A DNA stretch of 64,000 nucleotides from Streptomyces collinus (GTDB lineage Bacteria; Actinomycetota; Actinomycetes; Streptomycetales; Streptomycetaceae). Shown here piece after piece: positions 1-8,297 of this stretch. The stretch spans positions 7,440,001-7,504,000 of the forward strand of contig NZ_CP133771.1 in assembly GCF_031348265.1 (NCBI RefSeq), read 5' to 3'. The notes under the pieces are model-generated. The model ran no database searches and was not told the origin of the DNA. It saw nothing but the letters and a program-made list of their open reading frames with translations. A program made the translations under genes and the position numbers. The first letter of the stretch is position 1. The number at the start of each line of letters is the position of its first letter.

Positions 1-599
1 AGACCACCCGCGACGCCATCGCCCCGATCACCGCGATCGGTCACGACCGCATCGGCATCTGCGTCGACACCTGCCATCTCGCCACCTCCTTCGAGGATCC
101 GCACGCCGCCTTCGACGCCCTCGCCGAGGCGCGCGTCCCCGTCGTCAAATCCCAGCTCTCCGCCGCCCTGCACGCCGAACACCCCCATCTCCCCGAGGTC
201 CGCGAGGCCCTCGCCGCCTTCGCCGAACCCCGCTTCCTGCACCAGACCCGCACCGCCACAGCGGCCGGCCTGCGCGCCACGGACGACCTCGACGAGGCCC
301 TCGCCGGACACGCCCTGCCCGACGCCTCACCCTGGCGCGCCCACTTCCACGTCCCGCTGCACGCGGCCCCCGCCGCGCCCCTCACCTCCACCCTCCCGGT
401 CCTGAGATCCGCACTGACCCGGCTCGTCGGCGGCCCGGCCCCGCTCACCCGCCACCTGGAGGTCGAGACCTACACCTGGCAGGCCCTTCCGCCCGAGTCG
501 CGCCCCAAGAGCCGCACCCAGCTCACCGAGGGCGTCGCCGCCGAACTCACCCTCGCCCGCGACCTGCTGACCGACCTCGGCCTGAAGGAGCTGCCATGA
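1..599 (+). CDS. eboE: EboE-type metabolite traffic protein, C-terminal part
   Basis: The 5' end lies outside the window; the reading frame starts at base 3 and gives about 198 residues up to the TGA at 597-599. The visible part is the second half of a xylose-isomerase-like TIM barrel. The stretch GICVDTCHLATSFEDP (starting near base 51) matches the conserved active-site strand of EboE proteins, and the charged ETYTW segment near the end is also typical. Ebo proteins are implicated in moving or modifying metabolites at the cell envelope in cyanobacteria and algae; the exact reaction of EboE is unknown. The stop overlaps the start of the next gene (ATGA), so the two are translationally coupled. 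Assignment to EboE rather than another sugar-phosphate isomerase rests on this pairing with an EboF-like phosphatase. Confidence 0.75.
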   Translation, partial: TTRDAIAPITAIGHDRIGICVDTCHLATSFEDPHAAFDALAEARVPVVKSQLSAALHAEHPHLPEVREALAAFAEPRFLHQTRTATAAGLRATDDLDEALAGHALPDASPWRAHFHVPLHAAPAAPLTSTLPVLRSALTRLVGGPAPLTRHLEVETYTWQALPPESRPKSRTQLTEGVAAELTLARDLLTDLGLKELP

Positions 600-2029
600 G
601 CACCGGCCCCCATGAGCACCCGGGCCCGGCCGCCACGCTCCCGGCCGCCACGGACCGCCCCACTCCACTCCTCGTTCTCGATGTCGTCGGCCTCACCCCC
701 CGTCTCCTCGACCACATGCCCCACCTCAAGGCGCTCGGCCAGTCCGGCTCCCGCGCCCCGCTCGGCACCGTCCTGCCCGCCGTCACCTGCGCCGCCCAGT
801 CCACGTTCCTCACCGGCACCATGCCCTCGGAGCACGGCATCGTCGGCAACGGCTGGTACTTCCGCGAACTCGGCGACGTCCTCCTGTGGCGCCAGCACAA
901 CGGGCTGGTGGCCGGCGACAAGCTCTGGGACGCCGCCCGCCGCGCCCACCCCGGCTACACCGTCGCGAACATCTGCTGGTGGTACGCCATGGGCGCGGAC
1001 ACCGACATCACCGTCACCCCCCGTCCGGTCTACTACGCCGACGGACGCAAGGAACCCGACTGCTACACCCGGCCTGCCGACCTGCACGACGAACTCACCG
1101 ACAGGTTCGGCACGTTCCCCCTGTTCCACTTCTGGGGCCCTGGGGCCGACCTCGTCTCCAGCCGGTGGATCATCGACGCGACTCGCCACATCATCCGCAC
1201 CCGGCACCCCGACCTGACGCTCTGCTACCTCCCTCATCTCGACTACGACCTGCAGCGCTTCGGCCCCGACGACCCGCGCTCCCTGAAGGCGGCCACCGAC
1301 CTGGACGCCGCCCTGGCCCCGCTGCTGGACGACGCCCGCGCCGAGGGCCGCACCGTCGTCGCACTGTCCGAGTACGGCATCACCCGTGTGAACCGGCACG
1401 TCGACATCAATCGCGCCCTGCGCCGCGCCGGCCTGCTGGAGGTGCACACACAGGACGGGATGGAGTACCTCGACCCGATGGCGTCCCGCGCCTTCGCGGT
1501 CGCCGACCACCAGATCGCCCATGTCTACGTGCGCCGCCCCGAGGACCTCGACGCCACCCGGGCCGCGCTCGACGATCTGCCCGGCATCGCCCAACTCCTC
1601 GACGACGAGGGCAAGAAGAGCCATCACCTCGACCATCCGCGCGCCGGCGAACTCGTCGCCGTGGCGGAGCCCGACGCCTGGTTCACGTACTACTACTGGC
1701 TCGACGACGACCGCGCACCCGACTTCGCGCAACTCGTCGAGATCCACCGCAAACCCGGCTACGACCCGGTCGAACTCTTCATGGATCCCCTCGACCCGTA
1801 CGTCAAGGTCAAGGCGGCCACCGCACTGGTGCGCAAGAAGCTCGGCATGCGCTACCGCATGGCGGTCGTGCCCTTGGACCCCTCACCTATTCGCGGCAGC
1901 CACGGCCGCCTTCCGGCGAGCGACGACGACGGTCCGCTCCTCATCTGCTCCACCCCCCGTGCTGTCGGCGACCGCGTCGCGGCCACCGATGTGAAGTCAC
2001 TGCTGCTCCGACTCGCCGGTCTCGCCTGA
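596..2029 (+). CDS. eboF: EboF-like alkaline phosphatase/nucleotide pyrophosphatase family protein
   Basis: The product is 477 residues long, of the alkaline phosphatase superfamily (type I phosphodiesterase/nucleotide pyrophosphatase). Near residue 29 LVLDVVG supplies the first metal-binding Asp. PAVTCAAQST around residue 64 carries the Thr nucleophile, and PHLDYDLQRFG in the middle supplies metal-binding Asp/His residues. HQIAHVYVR and the C-terminal DPLDPYVKVK region are conserved in the ebo-linked subgroup. The ATG overlaps the stop of eboE by 4 nt. The protein has no signal peptide, so it is probably cytoplasmic. Its substrate is unknown. In ebo clusters this gene is normally the last one, which agrees with the 81-nt gap that follows. 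Confidence 0.8.
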   Translation: MSTGPHEHPGPAATLPAATDRPTPLLVLDVVGLTPRLLDHMPHLKALGQSGSRAPLGTVLPAVTCAAQSTFLTGTMPSEHGIVGNGWYFRELGDVLLWRQHNGLVAGDKLWDAARRAHPGYTVANICWWYAMGADTDITVTPRPVYYADGRKEPDCYTRPADLHDELTDRFGTFPLFHFWGPGADLVSSRWIIDATRHIIRTRHPDLTLCYLPHLDYDLQRFGPDDPRSLKAATDLDAALAPLLDDARAEGRTVVALSEYGITRVNRHVDINRALRRAGLLEVHTQDGMEYLDPMASRAFAVADHQIAHVYVRRPEDLDATRAALDDLPGIAQLLDDEGKKSHHLDHPRAGELVAVAEPDAWFTYYYWLDDDRAPDFAQLVEIHRKPGYDPVELFMDPLDPYVKVKAATALVRKKLGMRYRMAVVPLDPSPIRGSHGRLPASDDDGPLLICSTPRAVGDRVAATDVKSLLLRLAGLA

Positions 2030-2110
2030 GGCCACAGCCCTCAGTACCGACTGGTCACAAGTGAAGCACTCACCACTGACAACGCCCCGCGATCACGAGG
2101 AGTTCCACGC

Positions 2111-3163
2111 ATGAGCCGCTTCTCCCAGCCCGACCCCGAACTCGGCCACCGCCTCAGCAGACGAGGCATGCTCGGCGTGGCCGCCGGCGCCACCGCCGCC
2201 GCCTTGCTCGGCGCAGCGGCCCCGGCGACCGCCGCCCCAGCCACCGCGTCCACCGGCACCGCGTCCGGCGCCAAGGGCAGGGGCCGCCCCGTCCTGCCGC
2301 CCGGCCGACTCGGCATCCAGCTGTACAGCCTGCGCGACAAGGTCTCCACCCTCGGCTTCGGCCCCGTCTTCGCCGAACTGGAGCGGTACGGCTACGACGA
2401 GGTCGAGTTCGCCGGCTACACCCAGGGTTCGGCGGGCCCCATCACCCTCGCCCAGCTCAAGCGCCTGGCCCGCAGCCACGGTCTGAACCCGATCGGCAGC
2501 CACGTCGGCTACTACTCCTCCGACCCGGGCGCCTACACGTTCGCCCAGAACCTCACCAAGGTCCTCGACGACGCCCAGGCCCTCGGTCTCCGGCACATCG
2601 GCACGGCCGCCGGCCCGTTCCGCTACGGCTCGACCGTCGACGCCTGGAAGCGCGCCGCCGAGGACTTCAACACGTACGGGGCGGCGGCGAAGGCCCGGGG
2701 CATGAAGTTCTACCAGCACAACCACTCCGAGGAGTTCTCCTTCGCCACCGACAACCCCAAGGTCCGCCTCTACGACATCCTGCTCAAGGAGACCGACCCC
2801 GACCTCGTGTACCTGGAGATGGACATCTACTGGGCGTACGTCGGCCAGTTCCGCTTCTCCAAGCGGCCCGACGGCACACCCGCGCCCTTCGAACCGCTGA
2901 ACTACGTCCTGCGACAGCCCGACCGCTACCCGCTCTTCCACGTGAAGGACGGCGAGAGTGACCCGTCGAACCCGTACGGATACCGCATGACCGACGTCGG
3001 CGACGGCGACATCGACTACCAGCGGTTCATATCCGCCGTGACCCGGCTGCGCGGCCACCGCATGGCCCACCACTGGCAGGCCGAGCACGACAACCCGGCC
3101 GAGTCCTTCACCTTCGCGCGCCGCTCCAGCGCGCACCTGCACTCCCTGAGGGAGAAGTGCTGA
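2111..3163 (+). CDS. Tat-exported sugar phosphate isomerase/epimerase-like TIM-barrel protein
   Basis: The product is 350 residues long. The N-terminus has a twin-arginine signal, LSRRGMLGVAAGA at residues 15-27, followed by an Ala-rich hydrophobic stretch ending near ATAAPATA. The mature part is an AP-endonuclease-2-like barrel (xylose isomerase-like): GIQLYSLRDK opens the barrel, then EVEFAGY, HNHSEEF and LEMDIYW carry the acidic and His metal-ligand candidates. FHVKDGE and the C-terminal HHWQAEHD motif are typical of secreted family members. An aggag-type ribosome binding site sits 6-8 nt before the ATG. It follows eboEF in the same direction but with an 81-nt gap, so it may have its own promoter. 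Substrate unknown; a sugar or inositol derivative is an inference from the family. Confidence 0.8.
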   Translation: MSRFSQPDPELGHRLSRRGMLGVAAGATAAALLGAAAPATAAPATASTGTASGAKGRGRPVLPPGRLGIQLYSLRDKVSTLGFGPVFAELERYGYDEVEFAGYTQGSAGPITLAQLKRLARSHGLNPIGSHVGYYSSDPGAYTFAQNLTKVLDDAQALGLRHIGTAAGPFRYGSTVDAWKRAAEDFNTYGAAAKARGMKFYQHNHSEEFSFATDNPKVRLYDILLKETDPDLVYLEMDIYWAYVGQFRFSKRPDGTPAPFEPLNYVLRQPDRYPLFHVKDGESDPSNPYGYRMTDVGDGDIDYQRFISAVTRLRGHRMAHHWQAEHDNPAESFTFARRSSAHLHSLREKC

Positions 3164-3174
3164 CGACCCCGGAG

Positions 3175-3218
3175 ACGTGAGGAGGCCCTTCCCCGGCCGG
3201 GGAAGGGCCTCCTCACGT
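3175..3218. terminator. 44-nt perfect palindrome between convergent genes
   Basis: Bases 3175-3218 form an uninterrupted inverted repeat centred between 3196 and 3197 (core CCCCGGCCGGGG). It lies between the stop of the Tat-exported barrel protein and the convergent antiporter gene. It has no T-tract, as is usual for streptomycete terminators, and would work in both directions. Confidence 0.75.
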
Positions 3219-3387
3219 GGGGGACGGTCAGCCCGCGGGCCGCACGCGGCCCGGGACGTCCCCGCCCGTCCCGCCGAGGCGGTGGACGCGGGGATGGCAG
3301 ACGGTCGTTCGGCGACGGCGACGGGGACGGTGTGCGGCGGCGGACGGTGCCGAAGGTCTGGGTGCCGCAGTCGGATCCGGCGTCATG

Positions 3388-4776
3388 TCAGGTCGTGTCC
3401 TCGCCGAGCGGTTGCGGGTTGGGGGAGATGCGGCGCGTTTCCTTGTCGCGTCCCGGCGGCGTCAGGAACAGGGCCACGCAGCCGGCGAAGAGGGAGATGG
3501 AGCCGGCCAGGATGAAGGCACCGGAGTGGCCCCAGGCACCGACGACCACGGCACCCATGCCGGCGCCCAGGCCGGAGACGAGCTTGGCGCTGTAGACCAT
3601 GCCGTAGTTGGACGCGTTGTTGTTCTCACCGAAGTAGTCGGCGGTGAGCGCGGCGAACATCGGGAAGATGGCGCCGCCGCCGAAACCGGAGATCGACGAG
3701 AAGACCAGGAACAGCGGGAGGTTCTCGGCGTTCGCCGACCAGAGGATGCCGTACTGGGACAGGCCCAGGATCACGCAGACGACGAGCAGGCACCGCTTGC
3801 GGCCGTACAGGTCGGAGAGCCAGCCGATGACACCGCGGCCGGTGCCGTTGACGATGGCCTTCAGGGACATGGCCGTGGCGACGATCCCGCCCGCGAACCC
3901 GGCCTCCTCGCCGATCTCCACCTGGAAGGCGATGCCGAAGATGTTCACGCCGGACGTGCACGCCAGACAGAACCACATCAGCGCGACCCGGCCGGTCTTC
4001 CACGCCTCCTTGGGGGAGTACTGGCGCACCGCCGGCGGGTTCATCCGCATCGAGCGGGCCGCGCGCGGGTCGTCCGGCGGGTTCAGCGGGTCGATCGCGG
4101 AGGGCCACCAGTTCTTCGGCGGGTCCTTGAAGAAGTAGCCGGAGAACGCGACCATCCCGGCCAGGAACACACCCACCGAGACCAGCACCCAGCGGAAGTT
4201 GGTCAGGTCCATGTAGCCGTTGAAGAGGAAGACGAAGGGCACCGAGCCGTAGGCGAAACCGCCGTTGACGAAGCCGGTCTTGCCGCCCTTGCGCTCCGGG
4301 TACCACTTGCCGACCATGTTGACGCAGGTGGCGTACACCATGCCTGCGCCCATGCCGCTGAACATGCTGAACCCGATGTAGGCGAAGACCACGTGCGGCG
4401 CGAAGGCGAGGGACAGGTAGCCCAGCAGCGTGCCGGTGGCGCCGAGCATCATGGCCCAGCGGGCCGGCAGCTTCCCGCTTTCCCGCAGTTTGCCCGCGGG
4501 GAAGGCCACCGCGGCCTGGAAGAAGACCCAGACGGTCATCATCCAGAAGATGTGCATGCTGTTCCAGCTGTGCGCGGTGTGCAGGGTGTCCTCGGCGGAC
4601 GCGAACGCGTACTCGGCGGAGGAGATGCCCATCATGCCGATCCAGGGCAGGATCACCATCCACTTGCGTTTGCGCCCCATGATGTCGATGTCGGTCTCAC
4701 CGAGACGGTAGACGCGACCGTTCGCGTCGGTGACCTCCCGGTAGGGAACCGTGGTGGGCAGATCGGTCGTTGTCAT
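3388..4776 (-). CDS. OFA-family MFS transporter (oxalate/formate antiporter type)
   Basis: The product is a 462-residue, 12-TM major facilitator. The start is the ATG at 4776 (MTTTDLPTT), preceded by an AAGGGG-like site; the open frame continues 40 codons upstream but that part is Arg/Ala-rich filler. The sequence shows the OFA pattern: a long first loop after TM1, FSGMGAGMVYATCVNMVGKWYP with the conserved WYP/R signature, and DLYGRKR between the two halves. Expected role: import of oxalate (or another dicarboxylate) in exchange for formate. Its position as the last gene of the leftward acyl-CoA synthetase, frc and ThDP enzyme run supports oxalate. The gap to the preceding acyl-CoA synthetase gene is 121 nt. 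Confidence 0.85.
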   Translation of the reverse strand: MTTTDLPTTVPYREVTDANGRVYRLGETDIDIMGRKRKWMVILPWIGMMGISSAEYAFASAEDTLHTAHSWNSMHIFWMMTVWVFFQAAVAFPAGKLRESGKLPARWAMMLGATGTLLGYLSLAFAPHVVFAYIGFSMFSGMGAGMVYATCVNMVGKWYPERKGGKTGFVNGGFAYGSVPFVFLFNGYMDLTNFRWVLVSVGVFLAGMVAFSGYFFKDPPKNWWPSAIDPLNPPDDPRAARSMRMNPPAVRQYSPKEAWKTGRVALMWFCLACTSGVNIFGIAFQVEIGEEAGFAGGIVATAMSLKAIVNGTGRGVIGWLSDLYGRKRCLLVVCVILGLSQYGILWSANAENLPLFLVFSSISGFGGGAIFPMFAALTADYFGENNNASNYGMVYSAKLVSGLGAGMGAVVVGAWGHSGAFILAGSISLFAGCVALFLTPPGRDKETRRISPNPQPLGEDTT

Positions 4777-4897
4777 GTCGTGTCGCACCCCTTGCGTCGA
4801 AAGATCTGGCCAGCGCCCCCTGTCCCATGCCTTTCGTGCGCGTGCGGCTCCCGGGGCCGGCCGACGCGCACCGTCGGCCGGCCCCCGCTCACTCACC

Positions 4898-7045
4898 TCA
4901 TGTACCGCCCCCCAGCAGTCCCGCCTCCCGCGCCCAGCGGTACTTCGCGCCGAGCACGGCCACCGGCTTCTCGGTCGTGTACGGGTACGCCACCACCCCG
5001 TGCTCGAAGAGGTACTGGCAGGCCTCCTCGACCTCCACGTCCCCCGCGAGCGACGCCACCACGGGCTTCTCGATCCCCCGCTGCCGGAACTCGGCCACCA
5101 CGCGCGCGGTGAGCTCCGCGAAGACCATGGGAGGAGTGACGATGGTGTGCCAGTAGCCGAGGACGAGCGCGTGGATGCGCGGGTCCTCCAGGCCCAGCCG
5201 GATCGTCGCCTCGTACGTCGACGGCGGCTCGCCCCCGGTGATGTCCACCGGGTTGCCCGCGGCCCCGAAGGGCGGGATGAACTTCCGGAACGCCTCGTCC
5301 AGGTCCGGCGGGATCTCCATCAGGGACAGGCCGTTGTCCGTCACCGCGTCGGAGAGCAGCACACCGCTGCCGCCGGCGCCCGTGATGATCACGACGTTGT
5401 CGCCCTGGGGAGCGGGCAGCACCGGCAACGCGCGCGCGTACTCCAGCATGTCGTTCAGCCCCGGAGCGCGGATCACCCCGGCCTGCCGCAGGATGTCGTC
5501 GTACACGGCGTCGTCACCGGCGAGGGCACCGGTGTGCGAACCGGCCGCCTTGGCCCCCGCCGCCGTCCGTCCGGCCTTCAGTACGACCACCGGCTTCTTC
5601 GGCACGGTCGCCCGGGCGGCCTCCACGAAGGCGCGCCCGTCTTTGAGGTCCTCCAGGTGCATCGCGATGCACTGGGTGTTCGGGTCCTCGCCGAACCAGG
5701 TCAGCAGATCGTCCTCGTCCAGGTCCGACTTGTTGCCGAGCCCGACGATCGCCGACACACCCGTCTTGGTGGTGCGGGCGAAGCCCAGGATGGCCATCCC
5801 GATGCCGCCCGACTGCGAGGTCAGCGCCACCCCGCCCTTGACGTCGTACGGCGTGCAGAACGTGGCGCACAGGTCCTGCCAGGTCGAGTAGTAGCCGTAG
5901 ATGTTCGGCCCCAGCAGCCGTACGCCGTGCCGCTCGGCGATCTCCACGATCTCCGCCTGGAGTTCGTGCTCGCCGGTCTCCGCGAACCCGGAGGGGATCA
6001 GCACGGCGTTCGGGATCTTCTTGCGTCCCACCTCCTCCAGGGCCGAGGCCACGAACTTGGCGGGGATCGCGAAGACCGCCACATCCACCTCACCGGGAAC
6101 GTCCGTGACACTCTTGTACGCCTTGCGGCCCAGAATGTCATCGGCCTTGGGATTCACCGGATGGATCTCCCCGGCGAACCCGCCGTCGATGAGGTTGCGC
6201 ATCACCGAATTGCCGATCTTTCCCTGCTCGTTGGAGGCGCCGATCACGGCGACCGAACCCGGCTGCATCAGCCGGCGCATCGACGCGAGGATCTCGTCGC
6301 GCGAGTACTTCCGGCGCGGCACGGGCTGCGACTCGGCGAGGATCACCCGGATGTCGGCCGCGACGGCCCCCTCCGCCGTCGCGATCACCGGGTTGAGGTC
6401 CACCTCGGCGATCTCGGGGAAGTCCGCGACGAGTTCCGAGACCCGGCGGATCTGCTCGGCGACGGCCCAACGGTCCACGCCCGCCTGGCCGCGTACCCCG
6501 CGCAGGATCTCGGCCGACCGGATCGAGTCCAGCATCGACAGCGCCTCGTCGGCGTCCACCGGCGCGAGCCGGAAGGTGACGTCCTTCAGGACCTCGACGA
6601 GGACCCCGCCGAGCCCGAAGGCGACCACCTTCCCGAACGTCGGGTCCGTGACGGCGCCGACGATGACCTCCTGCCCCTTCGGCAGCAGCTCCTGCACCTG
6701 CACGCCCGAGATGCGGGCGTCGGCGTCGTAGGCGCGCGCATTGTCGATGATCTCGTGGAACGCGGCCCGTACGCCGGTCGCGCCCTCGACCCCGACGATC
6801 ACTCCGCCGGCATCGGTCTTGTGCAGGATGTCCGGCGAGACGATCTTCATCACGACGGGCCCGCCGAAGCGCGCCGCGAACGCCACGGCCTCGTCGACGT
6901 CCGTCGCCAGCTCCTCGCCCGGCACGGCGATCCCGTACGCGTCGGCGATCACCTTGCCTTCGGGCGCGGTCAGCGCGGTCCGTCCCTCGGCCCGCACGGA
7001 CTCCAGGAGGGACCGCACCCGCAGGACCCGGTCTTCCGCCATCAC
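4898..7045 (-). CDS. fused NDP-forming acyl-CoA synthetase (acetate--CoA ligase family)
   Basis: The 715-residue protein has ATP-grasp (beta) and CoA-ligase (alpha) parts in one chain. Residues about 10-235 are the ATP-grasp_5 domain (VVMKIVSPDILHKTDAGGV, then EVDLNPV). About 255-380 is the CoA-binding Rossmann domain (VAVIGASNEQGKIGNSV). About 390-530 is the succinyl-CoA-ligase-like part with SQSGGIGMAIL and the phospho-His loop AAGSHTGALAGDDAVYD. The order is beta then alpha. GTG at 7045 is chosen over ATG at 7042 because a GGAG lies 9 nt upstream of it. The gene follows frc by 1 nt and must be co-transcribed with it. It could activate formate, acetate or oxalate to a CoA thioester or run in reverse to recover ATP; the substrate cannot be read from sequence. 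Confidence 0.85.
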   Translation of the reverse strand: MMAEDRVLRVRSLLESVRAEGRTALTAPEGKVIADAYGIAVPGEELATDVDEAVAFAARFGGPVVMKIVSPDILHKTDAGGVIVGVEGATGVRAAFHEIIDNARAYDADARISGVQVQELLPKGQEVIVGAVTDPTFGKVVAFGLGGVLVEVLKDVTFRLAPVDADEALSMLDSIRSAEILRGVRGQAGVDRWAVAEQIRRVSELVADFPEIAEVDLNPVIATAEGAVAADIRVILAESQPVPRRKYSRDEILASMRRLMQPGSVAVIGASNEQGKIGNSVMRNLIDGGFAGEIHPVNPKADDILGRKAYKSVTDVPGEVDVAVFAIPAKFVASALEEVGRKKIPNAVLIPSGFAETGEHELQAEIVEIAERHGVRLLGPNIYGYYSTWQDLCATFCTPYDVKGGVALTSQSGGIGMAILGFARTTKTGVSAIVGLGNKSDLDEDDLLTWFGEDPNTQCIAMHLEDLKDGRAFVEAARATVPKKPVVVLKAGRTAAGAKAAGSHTGALAGDDAVYDDILRQAGVIRAPGLNDMLEYARALPVLPAPQGDNVVIITGAGGSGVLLSDAVTDNGLSLMEIPPDLDEAFRKFIPPFGAAGNPVDITGGEPPSTYEATIRLGLEDPRIHALVLGYWHTIVTPPMVFAELTARVVAEFRQRGIEKPVVASLAGDVEVEEACQYLFEHGVVAYPYTTEKPVAVLGAKYRWAREAGLLGGGT

Positions 7046-7046
7046 G

Positions 7047-8288
7047 TCAGATCACTCCGTTCGACTTGAGCAGGCGCACTTCCTCGTCGCCGAGGCCGAG
7101 TTCGCCGACGTAGACCTCTTCGTTGTGCTCGCCGAGCAGCGGGGAGCTGGTCACCTCAACGGGGGAGTCGGACAGCTTGAGAGGGCTGCCGACGGTCACG
7201 AAGTCGCCGCGCTCGGGGTGGGGAACGGTGACGACCATGTCGTTGGCGACCAGCGAACGGTCCTCGATGATCTCCCGGGTGGAGAGGATCGGCCCGCAGG
7301 GGATGTTGCGCGCGTTGAGCCGCTCCAGCACCTCCCACTTGGGCAGCGTCGAGGACCATTCCTCGAACAGCTGGAACATCTTGCCGAGCTTGGGCAGCCG
7401 CGACTCGGGCGTCGCCCACTCGGGGTCGTCGGCCAGCTCGGGCCGGCCGATGAGCTCGCTGATCGGCTGCCAGCCGACGGGCTGCACGATGACGTACACG
7501 TAGTCGTTCGGGCCGCCCGGCGCGCACTTGACGGCCCAGCCGGGCTGGCCGCCGCCGGACGCGTTTCCGGACCTGGGAACCTCGTCGCCGAAGTCGTCGT
7601 TGGGATATTCAGCGAGCGGCCCGTGTGCCAGACGCTGCTGGTCCCGCAGCTTCACCCGGCACAGGTTGAGTACGGCGTGCTGCATGGCCACGTTGACCCG
7701 CTGCCCGCGCCCGGTGCGCTCCCGTTGATAGAGCGCGGCGAGGATGCCCGCCACGGCGTGCACACCCGTCCCCGAGTCCCCGATCTGGGCCCCCGTCGCC
7801 AGCGGCGGCCCGTCCTCGAAACCGGTGGTCGACATCGACCCGCCCATGGCCTGTGCGACGACCTCGTACGCCTTGAAGTTGGTGTACGGGCCCTCGCCGA
7901 ACCCCTTGATGGAGGCATAGACGATCCGTGGATTGATCTCCTGGATGCGGTCCCAGGTGAAGCCCATCCGGTCCACCGCGCCCGGGCCGAAGTTCTCGAC
8001 CATGACATCGGAGCGCCGGATCAGCTCGGTGAGGATCTCCTTGCCGCGCTCGGTCTTGGTGTTGAGGGTGATGCTCCGCTTGTTGCAGTTGAGCATCGTG
8101 AAGTAGAGGGAGTCGACGTCCGGCAGATCACGCAGCTGCTTGCGCGTGATGTCGCCGGTCGGCGCCTCCAGCTTGACGACGTCCGCGCCGAGCCAGGCGA
8201 GCAGCTGGGTCGCCGACGGCCCGGACTGGACGTGGGTCATGTCCAGGACGCGGATGCCTTCGAGGGCCTTGGTGGACGGGGTGGTCAT
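7047..8288 (-). CDS. frc: formyl-CoA:oxalate CoA-transferase
   Basis: The product is a 413-residue class III (CaiB/BaiF) CoA-transferase. It tracks the Oxalobacter Frc sequence as I remember it along its whole length: RVLDMTHVQSGPSATQ, DSLYFTMLNCNKRSI, VMVENFGPGAVDRMGFTW, then GAQIGDSGTG with the catalytic Asp at residue 171. NASGGGQPGW corresponds to the mobile glycine loop that closes over the active site, with one Gly replaced by Ser. Gln21 corresponds to the Gln of the HVQxGP motif. The reaction moves CoA from formyl-CoA (or succinyl-CoA in some homologues) to oxalate. It sits 9 nt downstream of the ThDP-enzyme gene, the classical frc/oxc pairing, with the antiporter in the same run. Confidence 0.92.
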   Translation of the reverse strand: MTTPSTKALEGIRVLDMTHVQSGPSATQLLAWLGADVVKLEAPTGDITRKQLRDLPDVDSLYFTMLNCNKRSITLNTKTERGKEILTELIRRSDVMVENFGPGAVDRMGFTWDRIQEINPRIVYASIKGFGEGPYTNFKAYEVVAQAMGGSMSTTGFEDGPPLATGAQIGDSGTGVHAVAGILAALYQRERTGRGQRVNVAMQHAVLNLCRVKLRDQQRLAHGPLAEYPNDDFGDEVPRSGNASGGGQPGWAVKCAPGGPNDYVYVIVQPVGWQPISELIGRPELADDPEWATPESRLPKLGKMFQLFEEWSSTLPKWEVLERLNARNIPCGPILSTREIIEDRSLVANDMVVTVPHPERGDFVTVGSPLKLSDSPVEVTSSPLLGEHNEEVYVGELGLGDEEVRLLKSNGVI

Positions 8289-8297
8289 CGGGGCACC

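Noticed and set aside
3217..7069. Long plus-strand open frames opposite the antiporter and acyl-CoA synthetase
   Set aside because: The composition is His/Asp/Gly/Arg-rich without motifs; the minus-strand genes explain the region completely.
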